DNA of 43,163 nucleotides from Oscillospiraceae bacterium (lineage in GTDB: Bacteria > Bacillota > Clostridia > Oscillospirales > Oscillospiraceae): positions 1 to 43,163 of the forward strand of contig SVMH01000014.1 of the NCBI GenBank assembly GCA_015067525.1, given 5' to 3'. Shown here piece by piece: positions 31,671 through 41,220 of this stretch (positions are counted from its first letter, which is position 1; the number at the start of each line of letters is the position of its first letter). The notes beneath the pieces were generated by a model, which had not been told where the DNA came from, searched no databases, and saw only the letters and a program-made list of their open reading frames with translations. The position numbers and the translations under genes were made by a program.

Positions 31671-31763
31671 GGCGCAGAAGGAGGGATTTGAACCCTCGCG
31701 CGGGTTTTTAAGCCGCCTACTCCCTTAGCAGGGGAGCCCCTTCGGCCACTTGGGTACTTCTGC
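31670..31763 (-). tRNA. tRNA-Ser (anticodon GCT)
   Basis: 94 nt including CCA. Acceptor GCAGAAG/CTTCTGC; anticodon arm CTCCC-CTGCTAA-GGGAG gives GCT (AGC/AGU codons). Long class II variable arm; T-arm GAGGGTTCAAATCCCTC. Confidence 0.95.
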
Positions 31764-31787
31764 ATGGTCGAACGTTCGTATAAAGTC

Positions 31788-31875
31788 TGGCGGAGAGAGT
31801 GGGATTCGAACCCACGGATGCTTTCACATCGCCGGTTTTCAAGACCGGTGCTTTCAACCACTCAGCCATCTCTCC
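31788..31875 (-). tRNA. tRNA-Ser (anticodon TGA)
   Basis: 88 nt including CCA. Acceptor GGAGAGA/TCTCTCC; anticodon arm CCGGT-CTTGAAA-ACCGG gives TGA (UCA codons). Co-transcribed with tRNA-Ser(GCT); no terminator lies in the 24-nt gap. Confidence 0.95.
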
Positions 31876-31910
31876 GTGCGAAAAGCATACTCAATCCAGA
31901 CGCAGATAAT

Positions 31911-31939
31911 ATACTACCATGCCGGAGACGGTTTGTCAA
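31911..31939 (-). promoter_or_regulatory. Promoter for the two tRNA-Ser genes
   Basis: Minus strand: TTGACA, 17 nt, TAGTAT, about 35 nt upstream of tRNA-Ser(TGA). Confidence 0.7.
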
Positions 31940-31982
31940 GAAAAAGAAAAACAAGAAATTTGAAAAAATCCGAAAAAAAGGC

Positions 31983-32011
31983 TTGCATTTTTAAAAAGGA
32001 TGTGGTATTCT
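31983..32011 (+). promoter_or_regulatory. Promoter for tRNA-Pro
   Basis: TTGCAT, 17 nt, TATTCT with a TG two bases before the -10. Confidence 0.65.
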
Positions 32012-32042
32012 AACTAAGCTGACGCGTTCGGCAAGTGAATAT

Positions 32043-32119
32043 CCGGGTGTGGCGAAGTTTGGTATCGCGCTTGAATGGGGTTCAAGAGGCCTTGAGTTCG
32101 AATCTCAACACTCGGACCA
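32043..32119 (+). tRNA. tRNA-Pro (anticodon GGG)
   Basis: 77 nt including CCA. Acceptor CCGGGTG/CACTCGG; anticodon arm CTTGA-ATGGGGT-TCAAG gives GGG (CCC codons). No repeat element follows this tRNA. Confidence 0.93.
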
Positions 32120-32153
32120 AAGAAGCAAGTCGTTTGACTTGCTTCTTTTTTTA
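32120..32153 (+). terminator. Terminator after tRNA-Pro
   Basis: Stem AAGAAGCAAGTC / GACTTGCTTCTT with a GTTT loop and a T-run. Confidence 0.92.
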
Positions 32154-32173
32154 TTTCCACCGCCGGAAATGGA

Positions 32174-32201
32174 TTGACACGGAACGCGGGACATGCATAA
32201 T
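32174..32201 (+). promoter_or_regulatory. Promoter for the ald-EamA operon
   Basis: TTGACA, 16 nt, CATAAT; leader about 50 nt with AAAGAGGAGG before ald. Confidence 0.78.
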
Positions 32202-32256
32202 AGAAGTATCTTGTTTAGAAAACGTAAAGGAAACAGAACAAAGAGGAGGAAACAGC

Positions 32257-33426
32257 ATGATTTTCGGTGTGCTGAAGGATATTAAGGAAGGCGAAAACCG
32301 GGTGATCTGTACGCCGGCGGAGGTGGCCTCCATTACGGCGGCAGGCCACACCGTGCTGGTGCAGAAGGATGCCGGCAAGGGCGCCGGTTTTTCCGACGCG
32401 GCCTATGAAAAGGCCGGCGGCCGCATTGCGACGGCGGAGGAAGTGTGGACTACCTGTGATTTTGTGGCCAAGGTGAAGGAGATCGATCCTTCCGAGTTTG
32501 GCTATCTGCGGGAGGATCTGATGATCTACTGCTGCATCCACCCCGCCGGACACCCCGAAGAGGTGCAGGCCATTCTGGACAGCAAGTGCATCGCCATTAC
32601 CGCCGAGGACAGCCACCGCTACGGCTCGCCCAACTGCGAGGCGGCCGGCAAGCAGGGTGCTCTGTTCGGTCTGGAGTCCATGCTGACCATCAACGGCGGC
32701 AAGGGCAAGTTCGTCGGCGGCTTTGCCGGCGCGCCGGGCATGAACGTGGTGATCCTGGGCGGCGGCGTTGTGGGTCAGGGCGCACTGTCTGTGCTGCACG
32801 CGCTGGGCGCCAACGTGACGGTGATGGACATCAACATCGGTTTGATGCGCCAGCTGGGTGAGCGCTACAACCAGAAGATCAACACCATGTACTGCACGCG
32901 GGAGAACATCGCCTCCGTACTGCCCCAGACCGACCTGATCATCAACTGCGTCAAGTGGCCCAAGCAGCGCAAGGATTTCCTCATCACCAAGGACATGCTG
33001 AAGCTGATGGAGCCGGGCAGCGTGCTGGTGGACATCTCCAACGATGATCCCGGCGCCATCGAGTCCAGCCACGAGACCCACCATGACGATCCCCGCTACG
33101 TGGTCAACGGCGTGGTGCACTACTGCGTCAGCAACATCCCCGGCGCGGTGGCCCATTCCACCTCCGTGGCGCTGGGCTGCGAAACGCTGCCGCTGCTGCT
33201 GAACATTATGAACAACGGCATTGTGGAGGCCTGCGTCAGCGACGGCTATATCCGCCGCAGCCTGACGGCCTATAAGGGCTATCTGACCCACGAGGAGACC
33301 AGCGGCGTGCAGGGCCGTCCCTGGATCCGTCCGGAGGACATTCTGGGCATTGCCGACCGTCAGCTGGATCCGGCACCCCGTGCCACCGTTACCCGCAGCA
33401 ACAACTTCATCACCTGCTGCAAGTAA
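32257..33426 (+). CDS. ald: Alanine dehydrogenase
   Basis: A 389-aa NAD-dependent enzyme of the AlaDH/PNT family that interconverts L-alanine with pyruvate and ammonium. Arg15 in ENRVICTP, Lys74 in KVKE and His95 in YCCIHPAG line up with the substrate-site residues of the Bacillus enzyme (Arg15, Lys75, His96). The Rossmann motif is GGGVVGQGA (168-176) with Asp191 to hold NAD. VVNGVVHYCVSNIPGAVAHS is the conserved C-terminal block. It is about 18 aa longer than typical, through a C-terminal tail, and the VDQGG loop is changed to VDISNDDPG, so a related amino-acid dehydrogenase activity is possible. It leads an operon with an EamA transporter. Confidence 0.87.
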   Translation: MIFGVLKDIKEGENRVICTPAEVASITAAGHTVLVQKDAGKGAGFSDAAYEKAGGRIATAEEVWTTCDFVAKVKEIDPSEFGYLREDLMIYCCIHPAGHPEEVQAILDSKCIAITAEDSHRYGSPNCEAAGKQGALFGLESMLTINGGKGKFVGGFAGAPGMNVVILGGGVVGQGALSVLHALGANVTVMDINIGLMRQLGERYNQKINTMYCTRENIASVLPQTDLIINCVKWPKQRKDFLITKDMLKLMEPGSVLVDISNDDPGAIESSHETHHDDPRYVVNGVVHYCVSNIPGAVAHSTSVALGCETLPLLLNIMNNGIVEACVSDGYIRRSLTAYKGYLTHEETSGVQGRPWIRPEDILGIADRQLDPAPRATVTRSNNFITCCK

Positions 33427-33449
33427 ACTGAGAGAAGGGAGCAGACCCT

Positions 33450-34349
33450 ATGCCGCACAACGACAACAAATACCGTCTGGCGCTGCTGGCCGCACTGATC
33501 GGCAACGCCATCTGGGGCTTCAGCTTCCTGTTCACCCGCAGGGCGCTGCAGGTGACGCCGCTGCCGTCGGTGCTGCTGAGCATGCGCTTTACTTTGGCCT
33601 TTGCCATCATGAGCGTGATGCTGGCGCTGGGAAAGGCCAGCTTCCGCCTCAAAGGGAAGAAGATCGGCTCGCTGCTGTTTCTGGGCATCGTGGAGCCGCT
33701 GTGCTTCCTTCTGGAGACCTACGGCATCCTCTACACCAATGCCACCGTGGCCGGTGTGGTGATGGCGGTCTCGCCCATCGTCTCCATCCTGCTGGCGGCC
33801 ATCTTCCTGCACGAGGTGCCCAACCGCGTGCAGATGCTGTTCTGCCTGCTGCCGGTGGCGGGCGTGGTGCTTATCACCGTGTCCGGCAGCGATCTGGGCG
33901 TGGTGACGCCGCTGGGCCTTGCACTGCTGCTGGGCAACTGCGTGACGGCCGGCGCGTACAAGACCGTGAACCGCAAGTCGGCGCAGGAGTTTTCCGCCTT
34001 TGAGCGCACCTATGCCGTCATCGGCATTGCGGCTGTCGCCTTTCTGGTGATGGCCATGGTGCAGCTTAAGGGCGATGTGGCGGCGTATCTGGCACCGCTG
34101 GGCGATGCAACGTACGTCACCTCGCTGCTGGTGCTCAGTGTGTTCTGCTCGGTGGTGGCGTATCTGCTGGCCAACTACGGCTCGGGCCTGATGAGCGTTG
34201 CCAAGATCGCTACCTTCGGCGCCATTTCCACGGTGTGCTCCACCTTTGCCGGTGTGGTGCTGCTGAAAGAGCCGGTGTCGTGGCTGATGCTGCTGGGCGC
34301 GGCGCTGATCGTGGTGGGCGTGTGGCAGGTGACACGCAAAGGTACATAA
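33450..34349 (+). CDS. EamA/DMT-superfamily transporter
   Basis: A 299-aa membrane protein with ten hydrophobic segments in two EamA repeats (first LLAALIGNAIWGFSFLFTRR, second ALLLGNCVTAGAYKTVNRKS). The ends of both repeats carry the usual pattern, LHEVPNRVQMLFCLLPVAGV and LLKEPVSWLMLLGAALIVVG. Members export amino acids or other metabolites. It lies 23 nt after ald, so export of alanine or a related compound is a reasonable guess. AGAAGGGAG precedes the ATG. Confidence 0.93.
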   Translation: MPHNDNKYRLALLAALIGNAIWGFSFLFTRRALQVTPLPSVLLSMRFTLAFAIMSVMLALGKASFRLKGKKIGSLLFLGIVEPLCFLLETYGILYTNATVAGVVMAVSPIVSILLAAIFLHEVPNRVQMLFCLLPVAGVVLITVSGSDLGVVTPLGLALLLGNCVTAGAYKTVNRKSAQEFSAFERTYAVIGIAAVAFLVMAMVQLKGDVAAYLAPLGDATYVTSLLVLSVFCSVVAYLLANYGSGLMSVAKIATFGAISTVCSTFAGVVLLKEPVSWLMLLGAALIVVGVWQVTRKGT

Positions 34350-34351
34350 AG

Positions 34352-34387
34352 AAAAGAAGCTGTTCTTCGCCGAACAGCTTCTTTTTT
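34352..34387 (+). terminator. Terminator after the ald-EamA operon
   Basis: Stem AAAAGAAGCTGTTC / GAACAGCTTCTTTT with a 6-nt loop and T-run. Confidence 0.92.
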
Positions 34388-34456
34388 CTATACAAACGGC
34401 AGAAAGTGTGGTAAACTGTTAATTGGTGAAAAGTGGCTTTTCACAGTAAAGGAGAA

Positions 34457-34534
34457 ATGACTGCCGCCTATGCGGCAGCGGACATAGAACAAAGGCGGCA
34501 TCCCGCATGCCGCGGAAAGGACAGAAACACATGA
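34457..34534 (+). CDS. Possible 25-aa leader peptide before the HD gene
   Basis: A reading MTAAYAAADIEQRRHPACRG plus five more residues starts at an ATG right after AAAGGAG (only 2 nt of spacing) and ends in TGA overlapping the HD gene's ATG (ATGA). Codons 2-8 form a hairpin (CTGCCGC/GCGGCAG). It could couple translation to the HD gene or be fortuitous; the ribosome-site spacing is poor. Confidence 0.25.
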   Translation: MTAAYAAADIEQRRHPACRGKDRNT

Positions 34535-35190
34535 TCACTTTTGAAGAAATTCGCCATAACGAGACCATCAACACCTATATCCGCAAGGCGGACGAGTCGC
34601 TGGTGGCGCTGGGCTATACGGAGCACTCTTTTGCCCACGTGGGCATGGTGGCCGCCAATGCCCGCTATATTCTGGAGCGTCTGGGTCATTCTGAGCGCAC
34701 GCTGGAACTGGTGCAGATCGCGGCCTACCTCCACGACATCGGTAATCTGGTCAACCGCGCCGATCACTCCCAGTCCGGCGCCGTGATGGCCTTCCGCATT
34801 CTGGACAAGCTGGGCATGGACGCCGCAGAGATCGCCGAGATCGTCACCGCCATCGGCAACCACGATGAGGGCACCGGCCGTCCCGTGAGCCCCATGGCGG
34901 CGGCGCTGATCCTGGCCGATAAGTCCGACGTGCGCCGCAGCCGCGTACGCAATCAGGATGAGAGCGCCTTTGATATCCATGACCGGGTCAACTACTCGGT
35001 GAAAAAGGCGGAGCTGAAGATCAACGAGGACCGAACCCTCATCAAGCTGAAGCTGTCGGTGGATACCCGCTACGGCAGCGTCATGGACTATTTTGAGATC
35101 TTCATGGGCCGCATGCTGCTGTGCCGCAAGGCGGCCGAGGCGCTGGGCCTGCAGTTCAAGCTGATGATCAACGAACAGCAGCTCATCTGA
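34531..35190 (+). CDS. HD-domain phosphohydrolase
   Basis: A 219-aa cytoplasmic protein with an HD-fold metal site: His36 in SFAHVGM, His68-Asp69 in AAYLHDIGN, His79 in ADHSQSG, His111 in GNHDEG, and Asp130 in LADKSD. HD proteins cleave phosphate esters of nucleotides or cyclic dinucleotides; the substrate is unknown. The start at 34531 follows GGAAAGGA by about 10 nt; an in-frame ATG at 34507 would add eight basic residues. It lies 48 nt before the Na/Pi transporter gene, suggesting a link to phosphate control. Confidence 0.87.
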   Translation: MITFEEIRHNETINTYIRKADESLVALGYTEHSFAHVGMVAANARYILERLGHSERTLELVQIAAYLHDIGNLVNRADHSQSGAVMAFRILDKLGMDAAEIAEIVTAIGNHDEGTGRPVSPMAAALILADKSDVRRSRVRNQDESAFDIHDRVNYSVKKAELKINEDRTLIKLKLSVDTRYGSVMDYFEIFMGRMLLCRKAAEALGLQFKLMINEQQLI

Positions 35191-35206
35191 GAAAATTGGG
35201 CAAACT

Positions 35207-35240
35207 ATGGGGAGCAACCTTGTGGAAAGGAGCTCCCCAT
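35207..35240 (+). promoter_or_regulatory. Hairpin masking the start of the Na/Pi cotransporter gene
   Basis: ATGGGGAGC (35207-35215) pairs perfectly with GCTCCCCAT (35232-35240), which contains the first two bases of the ATG start codon; the Shine-Dalgarno AAAGGA sits in the loop. Folding should lower initiation. Confidence 0.55.
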
Positions 35241-36996
35241 GAATTTTTTTGATGTGTTGTCCCTGCTGGGCGGCGTGAGTCTGTTCCTTTTCGGTATGGA
35301 TCAGATGGGCAGTGCGCTGGAGCGCCGCGCCGGAGCGGGACTGAAAACCATGCTGGGCCGCCTGACCTCCGGCAAGGCGGCGGGTTTTCTCACAGGCCTC
35401 GCCGTCACGGCGGTGATCCAGTCCTCCTCCGCCACCACGGTGATGGTGGTGGGCTTTGTCAACTCGGGGCTCATGAGTCTGCGCCAAGCCATCAATGTCA
35501 TCATGGGCGCCAACGTGGGCACCACGGTGACGGCATGGATCTTCAGTCTGACCGGCCTTGAGAGCGAAAGCATCTGGGTGCAGCTGCTCAAGCCTGCGTC
35601 TTTTACCCCCATTCTGGCGCTCGTTGGCGTGATCTGCCTGATGCGGGGCAGGCAGGGTAGGCGCCGCGATACCGGCGTGATCCTGCTGGGCTTCGCGGTG
35701 CTGATGACCGGCATGGAGATGATGTCCGCCGCGGTGGCGCCGCTGCGGGAGGTGCCGCAATTCGGCCGGGTGCTGCTGCTGTTTACCAACCCCATTCTCG
35801 GCGTACTGGCCGGTGCGGTGCTGACGGCGGTGCTGCAGTCGTCTTCCGCCGCGGTGGGCGTTCTGCAGGCCCTGACGGTTACCGGTCAGGTGACCTACGG
35901 CGCCGCCATCCCTCTCATCATGGGCCAGAACATCGGCACCTGCGTCACGGCTATGCTGTCCTCTGTGGGTACCGGCCGCAATGCCCGCCGCGCCGCGCTG
36001 GTGCATCTGAGCTTCAACGTACTGGGCAGCGCGGTATGGCTGGTGATTTTCCAGTTGGTGCGTACCTTTCTGGCGCTGCCGTTTCTGGACCGCGGTATCG
36101 ACCGGCTGGGCATCGCCGCGGTACACTCGGTGTTCAATATTCTGTGTACCCTTTTGCTGCTGCCGGCGGCGGGCGCTCTGGAAAAGCTGGTCTGCCGCCT
36201 GATCCCGGAGCCGGAGTGCGCGGAACAGCCGGAGGAACTGGATGAGCGCCTCATGGCCACGCCTGCGCTGGCGGTGCAGCGCTGCCGGGATGTGACAGAG
36301 CGGATGGCCGCACTGGCAGACGGCGCGGTGCGCGATGCGCTGGCGGAACTGACGGAGCACGATGCGAGCCGCGCTGCGCGCATCCGGGCGGCGGAAGCCG
36401 ATGCCGACCGCTATGAGGATCTGCTGGGCACCTACCTTGTCCGGCTTTCCGCCCTGCCCCTGAGTGAGGAGGACACGGTGGAGGTGTCGGAGCTTTTGCA
36501 TATGATCGGCGATCTGGAGCGCATCAGCGACCACGCGGTGCATCTGCTGGACGCCGCCTGCGAGATCAGTGAGAAGAAGATCACCTTTACACCCGCTGCC
36601 CGTGCTGAACTGCAAACGCTGCGCGCCGCCGTGGCGGAGGCGGTGGAACTGGCCGTGCGCGCCTTCACCGCCGGTGATCTGTCCGCCGCCGCACAGGTGG
36701 AGCCGCTGGAACAGGTGGTGGACGAGCTGAAAAAGAAACTGCGCGCCCGCCATATCCTGCGTCTGCAGCGGGGCGAATGCTCCATCGAGGCGGGCTTCAT
36801 CTGGTCGGATCTGCTGACGGATCTGGAGCGGGTGGCGGCCCACTGCTCCAGTATTGCCGCCTGCCTTCTGGAAATGCGATATGAGCGGCTGGACCTGCAC
36901 GGCTACCTGCGTGCGGTGCGCCGCGGCAGCGCCGATTATGCCGCATCCTACGCCGATTATCGGTGCAAATATAAATTGGAGCAAGATATAGAATAA
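35239..36996 (+). CDS. Na/Pi-cotransporter II (NptA/YjbB family) with C-terminal PhoU-like domain
   Basis: A 585-aa membrane protein. Two Na_Pi_cotrans repeats carry the signature QSSSATT (61-67) and QSSSAAV (200-206), with FLFGMDQMGSAL at the N-terminus and GANVGTTVTAW between. About nine hydrophobic segments end near residue 320. The C-terminal part (about 340-575) is helical with PhoU-like spacing (LLHMIGDLERISDHAVHLLD, then LLTDLERVAAHCSSIAACLL). Such proteins move phosphate with Na+, often as exporters. AAAGGAG lies before the ATG but is inside the loop of a start-codon hairpin. Upstream neighbour: the HD hydrolase. Confidence 0.95.
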   Translation: MNFFDVLSLLGGVSLFLFGMDQMGSALERRAGAGLKTMLGRLTSGKAAGFLTGLAVTAVIQSSSATTVMVVGFVNSGLMSLRQAINVIMGANVGTTVTAWIFSLTGLESESIWVQLLKPASFTPILALVGVICLMRGRQGRRRDTGVILLGFAVLMTGMEMMSAAVAPLREVPQFGRVLLLFTNPILGVLAGAVLTAVLQSSSAAVGVLQALTVTGQVTYGAAIPLIMGQNIGTCVTAMLSSVGTGRNARRAALVHLSFNVLGSAVWLVIFQLVRTFLALPFLDRGIDRLGIAAVHSVFNILCTLLLLPAAGALEKLVCRLIPEPECAEQPEELDERLMATPALAVQRCRDVTERMAALADGAVRDALAELTEHDASRAARIRAAEADADRYEDLLGTYLVRLSALPLSEEDTVEVSELLHMIGDLERISDHAVHLLDAACEISEKKITFTPAARAELQTLRAAVAEAVELAVRAFTAGDLSAAAQVEPLEQVVDELKKKLRARHILRLQRGECSIEAGFIWSDLLTDLERVAAHCSSIAACLLEMRYERLDLHGYLRAVRRGSADYAASYADYRCKYKLEQDIE

Positions 36997-37029
36997 TTAG
37001 CGCATTATAATGCTCTTTTTGCGTGGGGC

Positions 37030-37058
37030 TTGCCAAAGCGGCGGCACTGTGCTAAGAT
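37030..37058 (+). promoter_or_regulatory. Promoter for the small multidrug-export family gene
   Basis: TTGCCA, 17 nt, TAAGAT with an extended TG (TGTGCTAAGAT). Confidence 0.75.
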
Positions 37059-37086
37059 AGCAAAAAAAGAAACGCGAGGAGAAACC

Positions 37087-37572
37087 ATGTCTACTTTACA
37101 GCACTGCCTGATCGTACTTGTCGTGTCTATGGTGCCGCTGATCGAGCTGCGCGGCGCGATCCCCTACGGTGTGGCCTTTGGCCTGCCGCTGTGGCAGACC
37201 TTCCTGATCGCCATCGTGGGCAACATGCTGCCGGTGCCCATCATCTTTTTCTTTGCCCGCCGCGTGCTGGAATGGGGTGCGGACAAGCCGGTGATCGGCA
37301 AGCTCTTCACCTTCTTTCTGGAAAAGGGCCACAAGGGCGGAGAAAAGCTGCAGGCTAAGGCGGGCCGCGGCCTGTATGTGGCGCTGCTGCTGTTTGTGGG
37401 CATCCCCCTGCCCGGCACCGGCGCGTGGACCGGTACACTGGCGGCCAGCCTCTTGGATATGGATTTCAAGAAGAGCGTGCTGGCCTGCGTGGGCGGCGTG
37501 CTGCTGGCGGGCGTCATTATGGGCGTGCTGAGCGTGCTGGGCGTCAGCGCTTTCGGTGCCATCACGACTTAA
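37087..37572 (+). CDS. Putative small multidrug export protein (PF06695 type)
   Basis: A 161-aa membrane protein with four to five hydrophobic segments. MVPLIELRGAIPYGVAFGLP near the N-terminus and FVGIPLPGTGAWTGTLAASL near residue 118 are the hallmark blocks of the small multidrug-export family, related to DedA/VTT-like proteins. The assigned drug-export role of the family is weakly supported. GCGAGGAGA precedes the ATG at 37087. Monocistronic. Confidence 0.9.
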   Translation: MSTLQHCLIVLVVSMVPLIELRGAIPYGVAFGLPLWQTFLIAIVGNMLPVPIIFFFARRVLEWGADKPVIGKLFTFFLEKGHKGGEKLQAKAGRGLYVALLLFVGIPLPGTGAWTGTLAASLLDMDFKKSVLACVGGVLLAGVIMGVLSVLGVSAFGAITT

Positions 37573-37580
37573 TAAAAGCG

Positions 37581-37617
37581 AAAACGCTCTGCCTTTGCGG
37601 CGGAGCGTTTTTTCTTT
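37581..37617 (+). terminator. Terminator before the V-ATPase operon
   Basis: Stem AAAACGCTCTGCC / GGCGGAGCGTTTT (one G-U) with a 5-nt loop and a T-rich tail. Confidence 0.85.
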
Positions 37618-37684
37618 TGTAAAAATCGTAAAAAAACGGACGGAAATTTTGAAATATGTCACATGATACAAGGAACAGAAAGTG

Positions 37685-37693
37685 TGCTAAGAT
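37685..37693 (+). promoter_or_regulatory. Extended -10 promoter, V-ATPase operon
   Basis: TGCTAAGAT, inside the same TGTGCTAAGATA string used by the gene upstream; the -35 is poor. The leader to 37846 would be about 150 nt. The AT-rich leader holds CATATGCCATATG and TTGACAGTATAAAAT, whose -35 and -10 like parts are too close to act together. Confidence 0.45.
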
Positions 37694-37845
37694 ATAGTTA
37701 AACTCCTGTCGCCTGTCATGCGAAAAAAGAAAGTCATTTGTTGCATATGCCATATGGAGCGGCGGTGATTTTGTTTATATTGACAGTATAAAATGGAAAA
37801 ACTATTCCGCAGGAATTCTATCACAGGCAGAAAGGCGGTGAAAGG

Positions 37846-38160
37846 ATGTATCTGGAAACGGTAAAACAGATCATGGACGTGGAGAACGAGATGGAGCAGG
37901 CCAAGGCCGCCGCTCGCGCCCAGGTACAGCAGCAGCTGGCGGAGGCAGAGCGTGCCGGAAAGGAACTGCTGCAGCGCGCCCGTGAGGAAAGCCGCGCCCG
38001 GCGCGAAGAAACGCTGGCACAGGCGGCCCGTCAGGCCGGTGCACGGCAGCAGGATGCGCTGCGTGATGCGCAGGAAGCCTGCGCGCAGCTGCGTCAGGCT
38101 GCGGCCGGTCAGCTGGAGTGCGCGGCAGATGAGATCGTCAGAAGGGTGGTTGAGCGCTAA
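37846..38160 (+). CDS. V-type ATPase peripheral-stalk subunit (G/H, AhaH/NtpF-like)
   Basis: A 104-aa protein that is almost all coiled coil, rich in Ala, Gln, Arg and Glu (VENEMEQAKAAARAQVQQQL, then AEAERAGKELLQRAREESRA). Its place as first gene of the operon and its length match the peripheral-stalk subunit that pairs with subunit E (NtpE) and links the catalytic head to subunit I. A GGCGGTGAAAGG stretch precedes the ATG. The next gene starts on the base after its stop codon. Confidence 0.9.
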   Translation: MYLETVKQIMDVENEMEQAKAAARAQVQQQLAEAERAGKELLQRAREESRARREETLAQAARQAGARQQDALRDAQEACAQLRQAAAGQLECAADEIVRRVVER

Positions 38161-40600
<2,440 letters not shown>

Positions 40601-40616
40601 GGCGGAGGTACGCCTT

Positions 40617-41201
40617 ATGAAGGGACTGGATAAGATCATCGGGCGCATCCGCGCCGACGCTGCGGCGGAGATCGACGCCATCCGTGCCGAGGGCGACGCC
40701 AAAGCCGCCGAGGTGACAGCCGCCTATGAGGCACAGGCCAAGGCGCTGCTGGACAGCGAGGCGGAAAAGAGCCGTCAGGCCGCCCAAAGCATGGCTGAGC
40801 GCGGCCAGCGCACCGATGCCATGGATAAGAGCAAGGCCATCCTTGCCGCCAAGCAGCAGTGCATCGACGAGGCCTTTGACCGGGCGGCGCAGAAGCTGCG
40901 CCAGCTGCCCCGGGAGGAGTACATCTCCGTACTGGCGGCGCTGGCCGCTTCCGCCGGTGCCGGTGACGAGGAGATCATCCTCTCTGCCGCCGACGCTGCC
41001 GAGATCGGCGCACAGGTGGTGGAAAAGGCCAATGCCGCCAAGAGCGGCGCCGCCTTCACCCTCAGCGCCGAAACACGGGAGCTGGAGGGCGGACTGATCC
41101 TCAAGCGCGGCGACGTGGAAGTCAACTGCGCCTTCGCCACGCACCTGCGTCTGCTGCGGCAGACTATGGCCGCCGATGTGGCCGCCATTCTATTTTCCTA
41201 A
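40617..41201 (+). CDS. ntpE: V-type ATPase subunit E
   Basis: A 194-aa peripheral-stalk protein. The N-terminal half is a long Ala/Glu/Lys-rich coiled coil (IIGRIRADAAAEIDAIRAEG, then DAKAAEVTAAYEAQ). The C-terminal half is globular and contacts the A3B3 head (EGGLILKRGDVEVNCAFATH). The gene is 16 nt after ntpK with GGCGGAGG as ribosome site, and lies between K and C as in other V-type operons. Confidence 0.93.
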   Translation: MKGLDKIIGRIRADAAAEIDAIRAEGDAKAAEVTAAYEAQAKALLDSEAEKSRQAAQSMAERGQRTDAMDKSKAILAAKQQCIDEAFDRAAQKLRQLPREEYISVLAALAASAGAGDEEIILSAADAAEIGAQVVEKANAAKSGAAFTLSAETRELEGGLILKRGDVEVNCAFATHLRLLRQTMAADVAAILFS

Positions 41202-41220
41202 GTAGAAGGGGGGAACCCTT

